Shown piece after piece: positions 25,544 through 34,900 of a DNA stretch of 64,000 nucleotides. This stretch comes from Pseudomonas oligotrophica (lineage in GTDB: Bacteria > Pseudomonadota > Gammaproteobacteria > Pseudomonadales > Pseudomonadaceae). The stretch covers positions 62,001 to 126,000 of the forward strand of contig NZ_JAKJRU010000009.1 of assembly GCF_021726475.1 (NCBI RefSeq), given 5' to 3'. The notes beneath the pieces are model-generated. The model did not search any database. It was not told the DNA's origin and saw only the letters and a list, made by a program, of their open reading frames with translations. A program made the position numbers and the translations under genes. Within the stretch, counting starts at the first letter, position 1, and each line of letters begins with the position of its first letter.

Positions 25544-26224
25544 ATGCGAATCCTCGTCATTGCACTGCTCGGCTGTCTCTCGGCCCTGGCCCAGGCCGAC
25601 CAGGACCTGGCCCGGCGCTTCACCCAGGTGATGGGCGACGAAGCCAGTCGCCAGCAGGCCTATGCCGCCGGCCAGGAGCGTGCGGTGTTCTGCACCTACT
25701 GCCACGGCGAGACCGGCAACAGCAAGCGCCCGCACATCCCCAACCTGGCCGGGCAGAACCCGCTGTACCTGTTCAACGCGTTCGAGAAGTTCGCCGGCGG
25801 CCAGCGCATCGACTTCGTCATGTCCAAGCTGGCGAAGAACCTGACCCAGGACGACCGCGTCAACATCGCCGTCTATTTCAGCCAGCAGCAGGTCAGCCCG
25901 GTGGCCGCGCCGGTCAGCGAGGGGCTGCGCAGCCGCGGCCAGACGCTGTTCCAGAACACCTGCACCGGCTGCCACGGCCAGCATGCCGAGGGCATGGAGA
26001 ACACCCCGCGCCTGGCCGGGCAGCCCGACGAGTACCTGCGCAAGGCGTTGAACCGCTTCCGCACCAACGACCCCAGCCGCGCCGGCTCGGTGATGATGGG
26101 CATCGCCGCGAAGCTGTCCGAGCAGGATGTCAACGCGGTGGCCGCCTACCTGTCGCGACTGTCGCTCGACGCCGCCGACGAGCAGGCGCGCATCGCCCGG
26201 GTCATGAGCGCGGTCGCTCAGTAA
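25544..26224 (+). CDS. Dihaem cytochrome c4-type protein
   Basis: A 226-residue periplasmic cytochrome with a signal peptide (MRILVIALLGCLSALAQA) and two class I haem domains. The haem sites are CTYCH (residues 50-54) and CTGCH (140-144), with candidate axial Met residues after each (MSKLAKNL and the MMG near GSVMMGIAAKL). Cytochrome c4 passes electrons to cytochrome oxidases in pseudomonads. AGGGA lies 8 nt upstream of the ATG. The first 45 residues include an extra stretch compared with classic c4, so this may be a paralogue rather than the main cytochrome c4. It is convergent with codA, overlapping its end by 7 nt. Confidence 0.88.
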   Translation: MRILVIALLGCLSALAQADQDLARRFTQVMGDEASRQQAYAAGQERAVFCTYCHGETGNSKRPHIPNLAGQNPLYLFNAFEKFAGGQRIDFVMSKLAKNLTQDDRVNIAVYFSQQQVSPVAAPVSEGLRSRGQTLFQNTCTGCHGQHAEGMENTPRLAGQPDEYLRKALNRFRTNDPSRAGSVMMGIAAKLSEQDVNAVAAYLSRLSLDAADEQARIARVMSAVAQ

Positions 26225-27453
26225 CGCTCGACCCGCGCCGGGGTACGCCGCAGCAGCACCTTGCCGCCGCGGATCGACACCCGCGCCTGCCCCTGGCTGC
26301 GCAGCAGCTCGTAGTCGTCCGGCGCCGAGAGCACCAGCAGGTTCGCCGGACGCCCCACCACCAGCCCGTAGCCCTCGCCGAGGTTCAGCGTGCGTGCGCT
26401 GTGGTCAGTGACCAGGTCCAGGCAGCGCGCCAGGTCCTGGTAGCCGAGCATGTGGCAGATGTGCAGCCCGGCCTCGAGGATGCGCAGGATGTTGCCGTTG
26501 CCCAGTGGGTACCAGGGATCGACGATCGAATCCTGGCCAAAGCAGACGTTCAGCCCGGCGCGGTCCAGCTCGGCCACGCGGGTCAGGCCACGGCGCTTGG
26601 GGTAGGTGTCGAAGCGGCCCTGCAGGTGGATGCTCTCGGTCGGGCAGGAGACGAAGTTGATGCCACTCAGCTTCAGCAGACGGAACAGCTTGGAGCAGTA
26701 GGCGTTGTCGTAGGAGCCCATCGCCGTGGTGTGGCTGGCGGTGACCCGCTCGCCCATCTCGCGTACCCGCGCCTCTTCGGCGAGCACCTCGAGAAAGCGC
26801 GACTGCGGGTCGTCGGTCTCGTCGCAGTGCACGTCCACCAGGCAGCCGCTGCGCTCGGCCAGGTCCATGAGGAACCTGATCGAGCTGACGCCCTGCTCGC
26901 GGGTGTTCTCGAAGTGCGGGATGCCGCCGACCACGTCGGCGCCCATGGCGATCGCCTCGGCCATCAGCTCGCGGCCGCCCTTGAACGACTCGATACCCTC
27001 CTGCGGAAAGGCGACGATCTGCAGGTCGATCAGGTGACGGGTTTCCTCGCGCACCTCGAGCATGGACTTGAGCGCCGACAGCGTCGGGTCGGTGACGTCG
27101 ACATGGGTGCGCACGTGCTGGATGCCGTGCTCGACCAGCATGTCGATGGTCTTTTTCGCCCGCGCCTTGGTGTCATCAAAGGTGACCAGCGCCTTGCGCT
27201 CGCTCCAGCGCTCGATGCCCTCGAACAGCGTGCCGCTCATGTTCCAGGCCGGCTCGCCGGCGGTCAGGCTGGCGTCGAGGTGAATGTGCGGCTCGACGAA
27301 GGGTGGCACCACCAGGTTGCTGGCGGCGTCGATGTCGCCGGGGCCGGCCTCGGCCGGCGCCTGCTGCGGCGCGATGGCAGCGATGCGCTCGCCGGCCAGT
27401 TCGATGCGGTACAGGCCTTCGCGGCCACGCAGGCGGGCATTGACGATGTTCAT
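26218..27453 (-). CDS. codA: Cytosine deaminase-family amidohydrolase (CodA-like)
   Basis: A 411-residue TIM-barrel amidohydrolase close in sequence to E. coli CodA (427 aa). Metal and catalytic residues are present: H56 and H58 (EPHIHLD), Q151 (AFPQEG), H209 and E212 (VHCDETDD), H241 (ASHTTAMG) and D308. The segment equivalent to E. coli H312-D313-D314 reads Q307-D308-S309, so D314 is replaced by Ser; substitutions at that position are known to change pyrimidine preference in CodA. GGAGGA precedes the ATG at 27453. It lies downstream of cyanase in a co-directional series of nitrogen genes and would release ammonia from cytosine or a related base. Confidence 0.85.
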   Translation of the reverse strand: MNIVNARLRGREGLYRIELAGERIAAIAPQQAPAEAGPGDIDAASNLVVPPFVEPHIHLDASLTAGEPAWNMSGTLFEGIERWSERKALVTFDDTKARAKKTIDMLVEHGIQHVRTHVDVTDPTLSALKSMLEVREETRHLIDLQIVAFPQEGIESFKGGRELMAEAIAMGADVVGGIPHFENTREQGVSSIRFLMDLAERSGCLVDVHCDETDDPQSRFLEVLAEEARVREMGERVTASHTTAMGSYDNAYCSKLFRLLKLSGINFVSCPTESIHLQGRFDTYPKRRGLTRVAELDRAGLNVCFGQDSIVDPWYPLGNGNILRILEAGLHICHMLGYQDLARCLDLVTDHSARTLNLGEGYGLVVGRPANLLVLSAPDDYELLRSQGQARVSIRGGKVLLRRTPARVERY

Positions 27454-27550
27454 CGAGCGTTCCTCCAGGCGATCCGGGCACGGCGTCGGCGTGCGACGCC
27501 GACCTGGCAGCAGCATACATCCCCGGCGGCGTTCGGCCGATGGGCGCCGC

Positions 27551-28000
27551 TCAGTAACTCTTGTACGGCAGGAACTTACCCGAGAGCACCACGTTCACCC
27601 GGTCGCCCCGGGGGTCGTGCTCGCGCTGGATGTCCATGGAGAAATCGATGGCGCTCATGATGCCGTCGCCGAACTCCTCGTGGATCAGTTCCTTGATGGT
27701 GCTGCCGTAGACGTTGACCAGCTCGTACCAGCGATAGATCAGCGGGTCAGTGGGCACGGCGCTGGGCAGTGACCCCTTATGGGGCACGATCTGCAGCCAG
27801 GCGACCGCCTCGTCGGGCAGTTCGAAGAGCCGGCCGAGGGCTTCGGCCTGGGGCTTGTCGAAGGCCATCTGGCCCAGACAGCCGGCGGTGGTCCACTCCT
27901 TCGACTTGCCGATGGCCTCGGCGGCCTGCGTCCATTTCAGGCGCTTGCGCACCTTGGCGGCGATGATCATCGCGGTCACCTGTTCGCGGCTGGTAATCAT
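27551..28000 (-). CDS. cynS: Cyanate hydratase (cyanase)
   Basis: A 149-residue enzyme converting cyanate and bicarbonate to ammonia and CO2 (via carbamate). The N-terminal helix-turn-helix-like domain (EQVTAMIIAAKVRKRLKWTQ) is followed by the catalytic C-terminal domain, with R90, E93 and S116 matching E. coli R96, E99 and S122 at a constant offset. AGAGAGG lies 7 nt before the ATG; upstream codons are out of the family. No cynT (carbonic anhydrase) or cynX neighbour is present, unlike E. coli; instead it sits between a dioxygenase and codA, fitting a nitrogen-scavenging or detoxification role. Confidence 0.96.
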   Translation of the reverse strand: MITSREQVTAMIIAAKVRKRLKWTQAAEAIGKSKEWTTAGCLGQMAFDKPQAEALGRLFELPDEAVAWLQIVPHKGSLPSAVPTDPLIYRWYELVNVYGSTIKELIHEEFGDGIMSAIDFSMDIQREHDPRGDRVNVVLSGKFLPYKSY

Positions 28001-28077
28001 GGCAATACCTCTCTGGCTGGGATGGCGGGGCCGCAGGGCGCGGCGCTCGCAGCAGGAGGTTGCAGGGGGCGTGCCAG

Positions 28078-28833
28078 TCAGTCGTATTCGGCCGGCTCGT
28101 GCTCGCCGAGCAGGCGCCGCTGGCGCGGTGTGGCGGCGGCCAGCACCGCCGGGTTGAAGCTGAAGTGGAGGTAGGGCGAGAACTTCTGCGCGACCATTCG
28201 CCGACCGTAGTGCACCTGCAGCAGGTAGCGACTGCGGTTGGCCGTGCGGTTGCGGCTGCCGGCGTGCCAGAGGTCGCTGCGAAAGAACAGCACGTCGCCG
28301 GCACGGCACAGCACCGGCTCGGCCTCGCGGCCGTGCCACTGCGTTTCGCCCGGGCGCGGCTTGCGCCCGGCGCGGTGGCTGCCGGGGATCACCAGGGTCG
28401 GGCAGAGGTCGGCGTCGATGTCGTCCAGGTACAGGTGCGCGGTGCAGACCTGCATCGGCAGCTCGAAGGCCGGGTCGGCCAGCAGGCTTTCCGGCAGCTC
28501 CATGACCAGGTAGTCGGCATGCAGCTCGCCGCCGACGAAGCCCGGGCGGCTGCGCCAGGCGGTCTGGCCGATGACGTGGCAGTCGCTGCCCAGTGCCGCC
28601 TCGGCCAGCTCGATCACCCCGGGCAGGTCAAGAAAGGCCAGCCAGAACGGCTCGCGGTTGAACACGCACTTGTAGTGGTCGTCGACCATGCCCTGGTAGT
28701 CCAGGCCGACCGGCGTCAGCCGGTCGATCGCCGCGCGCAGCCCGGCAACCTGCGCCGGGGCGAGTACAGCGGGCAGCAGGACGAAACCCTGATGGTGCAG
28801 GGCGGCGAGGCGTTGGCGGGTCCGGCTGTCCAT
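28078..28833 (-). CDS. Phytanoyl-CoA dioxygenase-family (PhyH) oxygenase
   Basis: A 251-residue Fe(II)/2-oxoglutarate oxygenase of the PhyH family. The iron ligands are H105 and D107 (ELHADYLV) and H190 (SDLWHAGS), with an Arg-rich SRNRTANRSRYL following that can bind the 2-oxoglutarate carboxylate. The family includes phytanoyl-CoA and ectoine hydroxylases; the substrate here is not known. Its gene lies 58 nt downstream of the glutamine-synthetase-like gene on the same strand, suggesting that it oxidises an amine or amino-acid derivative handled by these neighbours. That is inference. Confidence 0.82.
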   Translation of the reverse strand: MDSRTRQRLAALHHQGFVLLPAVLAPAQVAGLRAAIDRLTPVGLDYQGMVDDHYKCVFNREPFWLAFLDLPGVIELAEAALGSDCHVIGQTAWRSRPGFVGGELHADYLVMELPESLLADPAFELPMQVCTAHLYLDDIDADLCPTLVIPGSHRAGRKPRPGETQWHGREAEPVLCRAGDVLFFRSDLWHAGSRNRTANRSRYLLQVHYGRRMVAQKFSPYLHFSFNPAVLAAATPRQRRLLGEHEPAEYD

Positions 28834-28891
28834 CGGCAGGGTCTCCCGGTGGCTGGCTACCCGTTCAGCCTAGTCCGGTTGCGCTGGCCGC

Positions 28892-30289
28892 TCAGGCATG
28901 GCCGAGATACCAGCGCCAGTCCTGCTCACCGACTTCGCCCATGAACTGCGCGTATTCGGCCTGCTTGATCGCCAGGTAGACGCGGTGGAAATCGCCGCCG
29001 AGCGCCTCGCGCGCCCAGGCGGAGTGCTCGAGATCGCCCAGCGCCTGGCGCCAGTCGCAGCCGAGCCGCTGGCCTGCCTGCGCATAACCGTTGCCGCTGA
29101 CCGGCGCGCCGGGCTCGAGGCCGAGCGTGAGGCCGCGGAGCATGCCGTGCAGCACCAGCGCCGCGGCCAGGTAGGGGTTGGCATCGGCGCCGCAGATGCG
29201 GTGCTCGATATGCCGGCTGGCCGCCGGTCCACCGGGCACGCGCAGCGACACGGTTCGGTTGTTGATGCCCCAGTTGCGTGCCAGCGGGGCATAGCTGTTG
29301 GCCTGGAAGCGCCGGTAGGAGTTGGCGTTCGGGCAGAACAGCGCCAGGCCGTCGGCCAGGCTGTCGAGCAGCCCGGCAATCGACTGGCGCAGCAGCGTCG
29401 CCGCGCCGTCGCCGTCGCCATCGCCGCGCTCCAGCGCCTCGACCTCGCAGGCGAACAGGTTGCGGCCCTCTGCGTCGGCCAGGCTGGCGTGCAGGTGCAG
29501 GCCGCTGCCGGCCAGCTCGGCGAAGGGCTTGGCCATGAAGCAGGCCTTGAGCCCGTGGCTGAGCGCGACGCCGCGTACCAGGCGCTTGTAGCGCACCGCC
29601 TCGTCCATTGCCTGCAGCGCATCGTGGCGGTGCTGCAGGGTGATCTCCAGTTGCCCCGGTGCGTACTCGGAAATCGCCGTGCGCACCGGCAGGCCCCCGG
29701 CTTCGCAGGCGCGGTAGAGGTCGTCGAGAAAGGCGTCGAGGCGTTCCAGTTCGAGCACGCCATAGACCTGCGGCGCCTGCGGCCGCTCGCCGTTGGCGAA
29801 TGCGGCCGGCTGCGGGCGGCCTGCCGCATCGCACTCGGCATCGAGCAGGTAGAACTCCAGCTCCGCGGCCATCACCGGCTGGTAGCCGGCGGCCTGCAGC
29901 CGCTCGATGGCGCGCGCCAGCACGTGGCGCGGGTCGGCCACCGTTGCCGGCAGGCCGCGCGCCGGGTGCATCGACACCTGCACCTGGGCGGTGGCCGGCC
30001 GGCGCCAGGTCTGCAGCTGCAGGCTGCCGGGCAGCGGGAAGGCCCAGCAGTCGGCGTCGGCGACGTCCCAGACCAGGCCGGTGGCGTCGACATCCTCGCC
30101 GCGGATGGTCAGGCCGAGGATGCTGCTCGGCAGCGGGCGGCCATCGATGTAGATCGCACGCAGCTCGTCGCGGTGCAGGAGCTTGCCGCGCGGCACGCCG
30201 CAGGGGTCGATGATGAACAGTTCGATGCGTTGCACGTCCGGGTGGGCGGCGAGGAAGGCATCGGCTTCCGCGAGGTCGGCGAAGCGCAT
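28892..30289 (-). CDS. Glutamine-synthetase-family ligase (gamma-glutamylpolyamine/PuuA-like)
   Basis: A 465-residue GS-fold enzyme. The N-terminal beta-grasp (VQRIELFIIDPCGVPRGK) leads into the catalytic domain with metal-binding AAELEFYLLDA and SEYAPGQLEITL, the catalytic GSGLHLHASL, and RTVSLRVPGG and RHIEHRICGADANPYLAAA of the glutamate/nucleotide pockets. The length and the HIEHRICGADANPYL block are those of the PuuA-like branch that joins glutamate to amines, rather than housekeeping GlnA. The ATG at 30289 has AAGGA 7 nt upstream; a longer start at 30310 lacks a ribosome site. It sits after an aminotransferase and before a dioxygenase, so an amine-degradation role is plausible. Confidence 0.85.
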   Translation of the reverse strand: MRFADLAEADAFLAAHPDVQRIELFIIDPCGVPRGKLLHRDELRAIYIDGRPLPSSILGLTIRGEDVDATGLVWDVADADCWAFPLPGSLQLQTWRRPATAQVQVSMHPARGLPATVADPRHVLARAIERLQAAGYQPVMAAELEFYLLDAECDAAGRPQPAAFANGERPQAPQVYGVLELERLDAFLDDLYRACEAGGLPVRTAISEYAPGQLEITLQHRHDALQAMDEAVRYKRLVRGVALSHGLKACFMAKPFAELAGSGLHLHASLADAEGRNLFACEVEALERGDGDGDGAATLLRQSIAGLLDSLADGLALFCPNANSYRRFQANSYAPLARNWGINNRTVSLRVPGGPAASRHIEHRICGADANPYLAAALVLHGMLRGLTLGLEPGAPVSGNGYAQAGQRLGCDWRQALGDLEHSAWAREALGGDFHRVYLAIKQAEYAQFMGEVGEQDWRWYLGHA

Positions 30290-30395
30290 GGAGGAATCCT
30301 TGTCTGGCATGGTGGTGCGCGCGGCGCACCCTACATTGGGCGGGTCGGGAATCAACCGCGCCCGGGTGCGATGCCCGAAGGATAGAGCGCCATGC

Positions 30396-31790
30396 TCAGA
30401 CCTCCCGCGCACCCGGCAGTGCCAGCAGTTCGCCGAGCCCGGCGTCGAGGGTGGCGAGCAGCCGGTCGACGTCCTCGGGACGGGTGTCCGGGCAGCACAG
30501 CGTCATGTTGTGGAACGGCGTGATGAGGATGCCGCGGTTGATCAGGTACAGGTGCAGGGCCATCTGCAGGCTGTCGTGGAAGGCCGCTTCGGCCTCGGCG
30601 CCGTTCTTCGGCGCGCTGGGGCAGAACTGGAATTCGCAGCGTGCGCCCAGCTCGCTGACCGACCAGGCCAGGCCATGCCGCGCGATCACCTCGCGCAGCC
30701 CCGCGGCCAGCCGGGCGGCAAGCGCCAGCATGTGCGCGTAGGCTTCGGCGGTCATCACCTGTTCGAGGTTGGCGCGCATGCAGTGCATCGCCAGGGCGTT
30801 GGCCGAGAGCGTGGTACCCATGCCGCTGTGGCCATGGCCGTGGCTCATTTCGCTGGCATGCTGGCGGGCGATCTGCATGGCCTGCGCCATCGCCGCGCTG
30901 CAGCCGTAGACCGATGCCGGCACGCCGCCGGCCACGGGTTTGCCGAGGGTGAGGAAGTCCGGCTCGAGGTGCCAGGCGCGGGTGCAGCCGCCAGGGCCGG
31001 TGGAGATGGTGTGGGTCTCGTCGATGATCAGCAGGGTACCGTGGCGACGGGTCAGCGCGCGGACCTGCTCGAGGTAGCCAGGCTCGGGCAGCACCATGCC
31101 GATATTGGTCATCGCCGGCTCCAGCAGCAGCGCGGCGACGTCGCCCGGCGCCAGCGCGGCCTCGAGCGCGGCGAGATCGTTGAACGGCACCGCGCGGCAG
31201 GTCTTGGCCAGGTTGCGCGCCTGGCCGATCAGCCCGGCGCGGTGCACGGTCAGGCCTTCGCGGTAGCGCACCAGGGTGTCGTCGACGGTGCCGTGGTAGC
31301 AGCCGTCGATCACCAGCAGCATCTTGCGCCCGGTGATGGCGCGCGCCCAGCGGATGACGAAGCGGTTGGCATCGGTGGCGGTGGTCGCCACCTGCCAGTA
31401 GGGCAGGCCGAAGCGCTCGGCCAAGAGCTCGCCGCAGACCACCGCATCCTCGCCCGGCAGCATGGTGGTCAGCCCGCGCCCGGCCTGCTCGGCCAGGGCC
31501 GCGGCAATCGGTGCTGGCGAGTGGCCGAACATGCTGCCGGTATCGCCGAGGCAGAAGTCCACGTACTCGTGCCCGTCGACATCGCGAAAGCGCGCGCCCT
31601 GGGCGCTCTCGACGAACAGTGGCACCGGCGTCGACCAGTCGCTCATCCAGTGCATGGGCACGCCGGCGAACAGCGAATGGCGGGCACGTCCGGCCAGCGC
31701 GACCGAGCGCGGGTTGGCGGCCAGGAAGCGCTCGCGCTCGCGCCGGGTGAAGAGGGTGACCGCCTGTTCGCCGATGCCGCTGGAGCTCAT
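30396..31790 (-). CDS. Class III PLP-dependent aminotransferase
   Basis: A 464-residue fold type I PLP enzyme of the class III aminotransferase / glutamate-1-semialdehyde aminomutase group. Visible features are FCLGDTGSMFGHSPAP, the cofactor-stacking GCYHGTVDD, the Asp of IIDETHT that contacts the PLP ring nitrogen, and the Schiff-base Lys in TLGKPVAGG. Many family members transaminate omega-amino acids or polyamine intermediates. The ATG at 31790 is chosen because the added upstream residues look non-conserved. It is the first gene of a five-gene co-directional series ending in codA; the 113-bp gap before it separates it from sbcC and should hold the promoter. Confidence 0.85.
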   Translation of the reverse strand: MSSSGIGEQAVTLFTRRERERFLAANPRSVALAGRARHSLFAGVPMHWMSDWSTPVPLFVESAQGARFRDVDGHEYVDFCLGDTGSMFGHSPAPIAAALAEQAGRGLTTMLPGEDAVVCGELLAERFGLPYWQVATTATDANRFVIRWARAITGRKMLLVIDGCYHGTVDDTLVRYREGLTVHRAGLIGQARNLAKTCRAVPFNDLAALEAALAPGDVAALLLEPAMTNIGMVLPEPGYLEQVRALTRRHGTLLIIDETHTISTGPGGCTRAWHLEPDFLTLGKPVAGGVPASVYGCSAAMAQAMQIARQHASEMSHGHGHSGMGTTLSANALAMHCMRANLEQVMTAEAYAHMLALAARLAAGLREVIARHGLAWSVSELGARCEFQFCPSAPKNGAEAEAAFHDSLQMALHLYLINRGILITPFHNMTLCCPDTRPEDVDRLLATLDAGLGELLALPGAREV

Positions 31791-31903
31791 GATTGAACGC
31801 CTCGTAAAATTTTTCGCACATCTTTGAGGCGCCGAGGCGGCAAAGTCAATCGCTGTTTGCACGCCCGCGGCATGCGGCTCTGCGCCTGCATCGGCCGGCC
31901 CGG

Positions 31904-34900
31904 TCAGCCCCCTGCGCCAACGATTTTCAGCCCGCTCTGCCCGTTGCCCTGGCGCTGTACCTGAATCTGCACCGGGATGCGTTCGTGCATCTCGGCGACG
32001 TGGCTGATCACCGCCACCTTGCGACCCTGGGCCTGCAGCGAATCCAGCGCGTCCATGGCGATCTGCAGCGACTCGGGGTCGAGGCTGCCGAAGCCTTCGT
32101 CGATGAACAGCGATTCGATCCTGAGCTTGCTCGAGGCCATCGAGGCCAGGCCCAGTGCCAGGGCCAGCGAGACGAGAAAGGTCTCGCCGCCGGACAGGGA
32201 ATGCACCGAGCGCAGCTCGTCGCCCATCTCGGTATCCATCACCAAGAGGCCCAGCGGACTGCCGCCGCGCTTGAGCCGATAACGGCGGGCCAGCTGACGC
32301 AGCTGCACGTTGGCGTGCTGCACCAGCAGGTCGAGGTTGTAGGCCTGGGCGATCTTGCGGAAGGCGCCGCCGTCGCTCGAGCCGATCAGCGCGGCGATGC
32401 GCCCCCAGCGCTGCATTTCGGCGCGCGCCTCGTCGATCTGCGCCAGCAGCGCCTGGCTCTGGCTACGACGCTTGTCGTCGTCGAGCAGCGCGGCGCGGGT
32501 TTCGGCACAGCGCTGCTCGGCCTGTTCGCACTGCTGCAGTTGCTCGGCATGGCGCTGCTGCAGCAGTTCGGTATCCGGCGTTTCGGCCTGCTGCTGTTTG
32601 TGCACGTTCAGGCGATTAAGGCAGCCGTCGAGGCGTTCGCGGCAGCGGGTCAGGGTTTCGGCGTTCTGCTGCAGGCGCTGGCGCGCCTCGGCCAGCAGCG
32701 CCTCGTCCATCTGCAGCAACTGGGCGAGGGTGGCGTCGTCCAGCGCCGGATGGGCGCTGCGCCAGGCGGCGAGTTCGACTTGCAGCACGTCGCGCTCCTG
32801 CTGCAGTTCGGCGTGGCGCTGGCGGCAGTTCTGTTGCTCGCTGTGCAGGCGCGTCAGGCCAAGCTTGCTCTCGTTGAGCTGCCGATCGATCCCGGCCTGG
32901 GTTTGCCGCGCAGCCTGGATGGTCGCGTCCAGCTGCTGTTGCCAGGCGCTGGCGCTGGTCTGTTCGCCAAGGCTGGTACGCAGCGCCTGCTGGCAGGCCA
33001 GCAGCAGTTTCTCGCGCTCGGTCAGTCGTGCGCTGCAGCTTGCCTGTTTCTCCTGGCGATGGCGCTGCTGCAGCTGTTCGTCGCTGCGGCGCTGCTCGCA
33101 CTGGCGCAGCTCCTCGGCCAGCTCGGCTTGCGCCTGCAGCTGCTGCAGGCGCGTGGCGATGCTGGCGTCCAGCTGCATAAAGGTCTGTGCCGGATCTTCG
33201 CGCCAGCGCTGCAGTTGTTCGGTGGGCAGCAGTTCGGCAAAGGCCGCCAGCTCCTCGTCGAGCTGCTGGCTGTCGCGGGCCAGAGCATCGCGCTGGCGCG
33301 CGAGCCGTTGAGTCGCCTCGACACAGGCCTCGCGCGCGGCCTGCCAGGCCTGCTGCAGGGTTTCGCTGCGCTGTTGCAGGGCGAGCAGTTGCTGCTGACG
33401 CTGGCTGGCGCTGGTGATCTGGCCTTTGAGTGTCGTCAGCTGCGCTTGCAGCCATTGCGAACGCTCGGCTTCCGGCTGCTCAAGCAATCGCGAGTGTGCG
33501 GGCAGGGCTAGCAGGCGCGGTGCCAGGGCCTGCAGCTGCACCTCGACTTCGCCCTGGCGTTGCTGCGTCTGGCGCAACTGCGTGCTGAGCGCCACATGGC
33601 GATCGCGCAGCTCCTGCAGGCGCTGGTCCTGTTGCTGTAACGCCTGCTGCGCGCGCGCGGCCTCGCTGTCGTCGTGCCGAGCAAGGCTGGCAACCAGCGC
33701 ATCGGTCTGCTGCCAGGGATGTTCATCGCTGCCGCAGACCGGGCAGGGCTCGCCGGGCACTAGTGCCGCGCGCAACGCCTCGACATTCTCGCTGCGCGCC
33801 AGACGCTGGCGCTCGAGCACGGCGAGGGTGACCGTGAGCGCCTGCTCGGCGGCATCTCGATCGATGCGGACCTGTTTGCCCAGCGGTACCAGGCTGTCCA
33901 GTTCGGCCTGCTGTTCGGTGGCGGCGTCCAACAGTTCGCGCCGGCTGGCTTCGAGCGCACGCTGCTGCGACCAGAGCTCGCGCAGGGCCTCGGTTTCGCG
34001 CTCGGCCTGGCGCCAGTCGTCGAGCTGTCGATGCAGTCGGGCCAGCTGTTCGGCCAGCCCGACGTCGCTGTCGCGCTCGCGTTGCAGGTCGTCCAGCGCC
34101 TCGCGGGCCACATTCTGCTGGGTTTCGGCAGCCTGGGCCTGCGCTTCCAGCGCGGGGAGCTCGCGCTGGCCTTGCTGCAAGCGTGCCGCCAGCTGGACGG
34201 CCTGTTGCAGACGCGGACGGTAACCGTCCCATGCCGCACAGAGTGGTTGCAGGGCTGCACTCGTTTCGAGTGGCTGTGCCAGCGCCGCGAGCTGTTCGGC
34301 GGTGCGCTGTTGCTGCTGCTCGAGCTGTTTGAGCGTTGCCTCGCCGGCGCTGGCCGCGGCATCGGCCTGGATGCTTTCTTCGCGGATCAAGGCGAGGTCG
34401 GCGTTCAAATGCTGCAGGCGTTCTTCTTCACGGCGCGCCTGGACGAGCCGCGGCTCGGCGTCCTGGCGCGCCTGTTCGGCCGAACGCAGTTGCCCGCTGG
34501 CGGCGCTGCATTGGCTCTGCAGCTCGGCCAGGCGCTGCTGCACGGCCTGTTCCTCATGCTGCAGGCGCGCCAGGCTGTCGGCGGCCTTGTCCAGCAGCGG
34601 GCCGAGATCCTGCAGGCGCAGGAAGCGATGGCGTTGCGGCGCCAGTTGCTCGAACAGGTCGAGGATGCGCCGGGCCTCGGCGAGGTTTTCACGCTCGTCT
34701 TCGGCACCCTGCAGTTGCTGCTGAGCGGCATCGCGCTCGGCTTGCAGCCGCTCCAGTTCGGCCAGCCATTGCCGCTGGGCTTCGAGCGCCTTGAGCTGCT
34801 GTTGCAGCGCTTTCAGCGCATCGAGCTGCGCCTGGTGTTCCTTCTCCAGACCCTCGCGCTGCTCCGGCTCCAGTGGCTGCAGGCCGCCGGCCTGCTGCTC

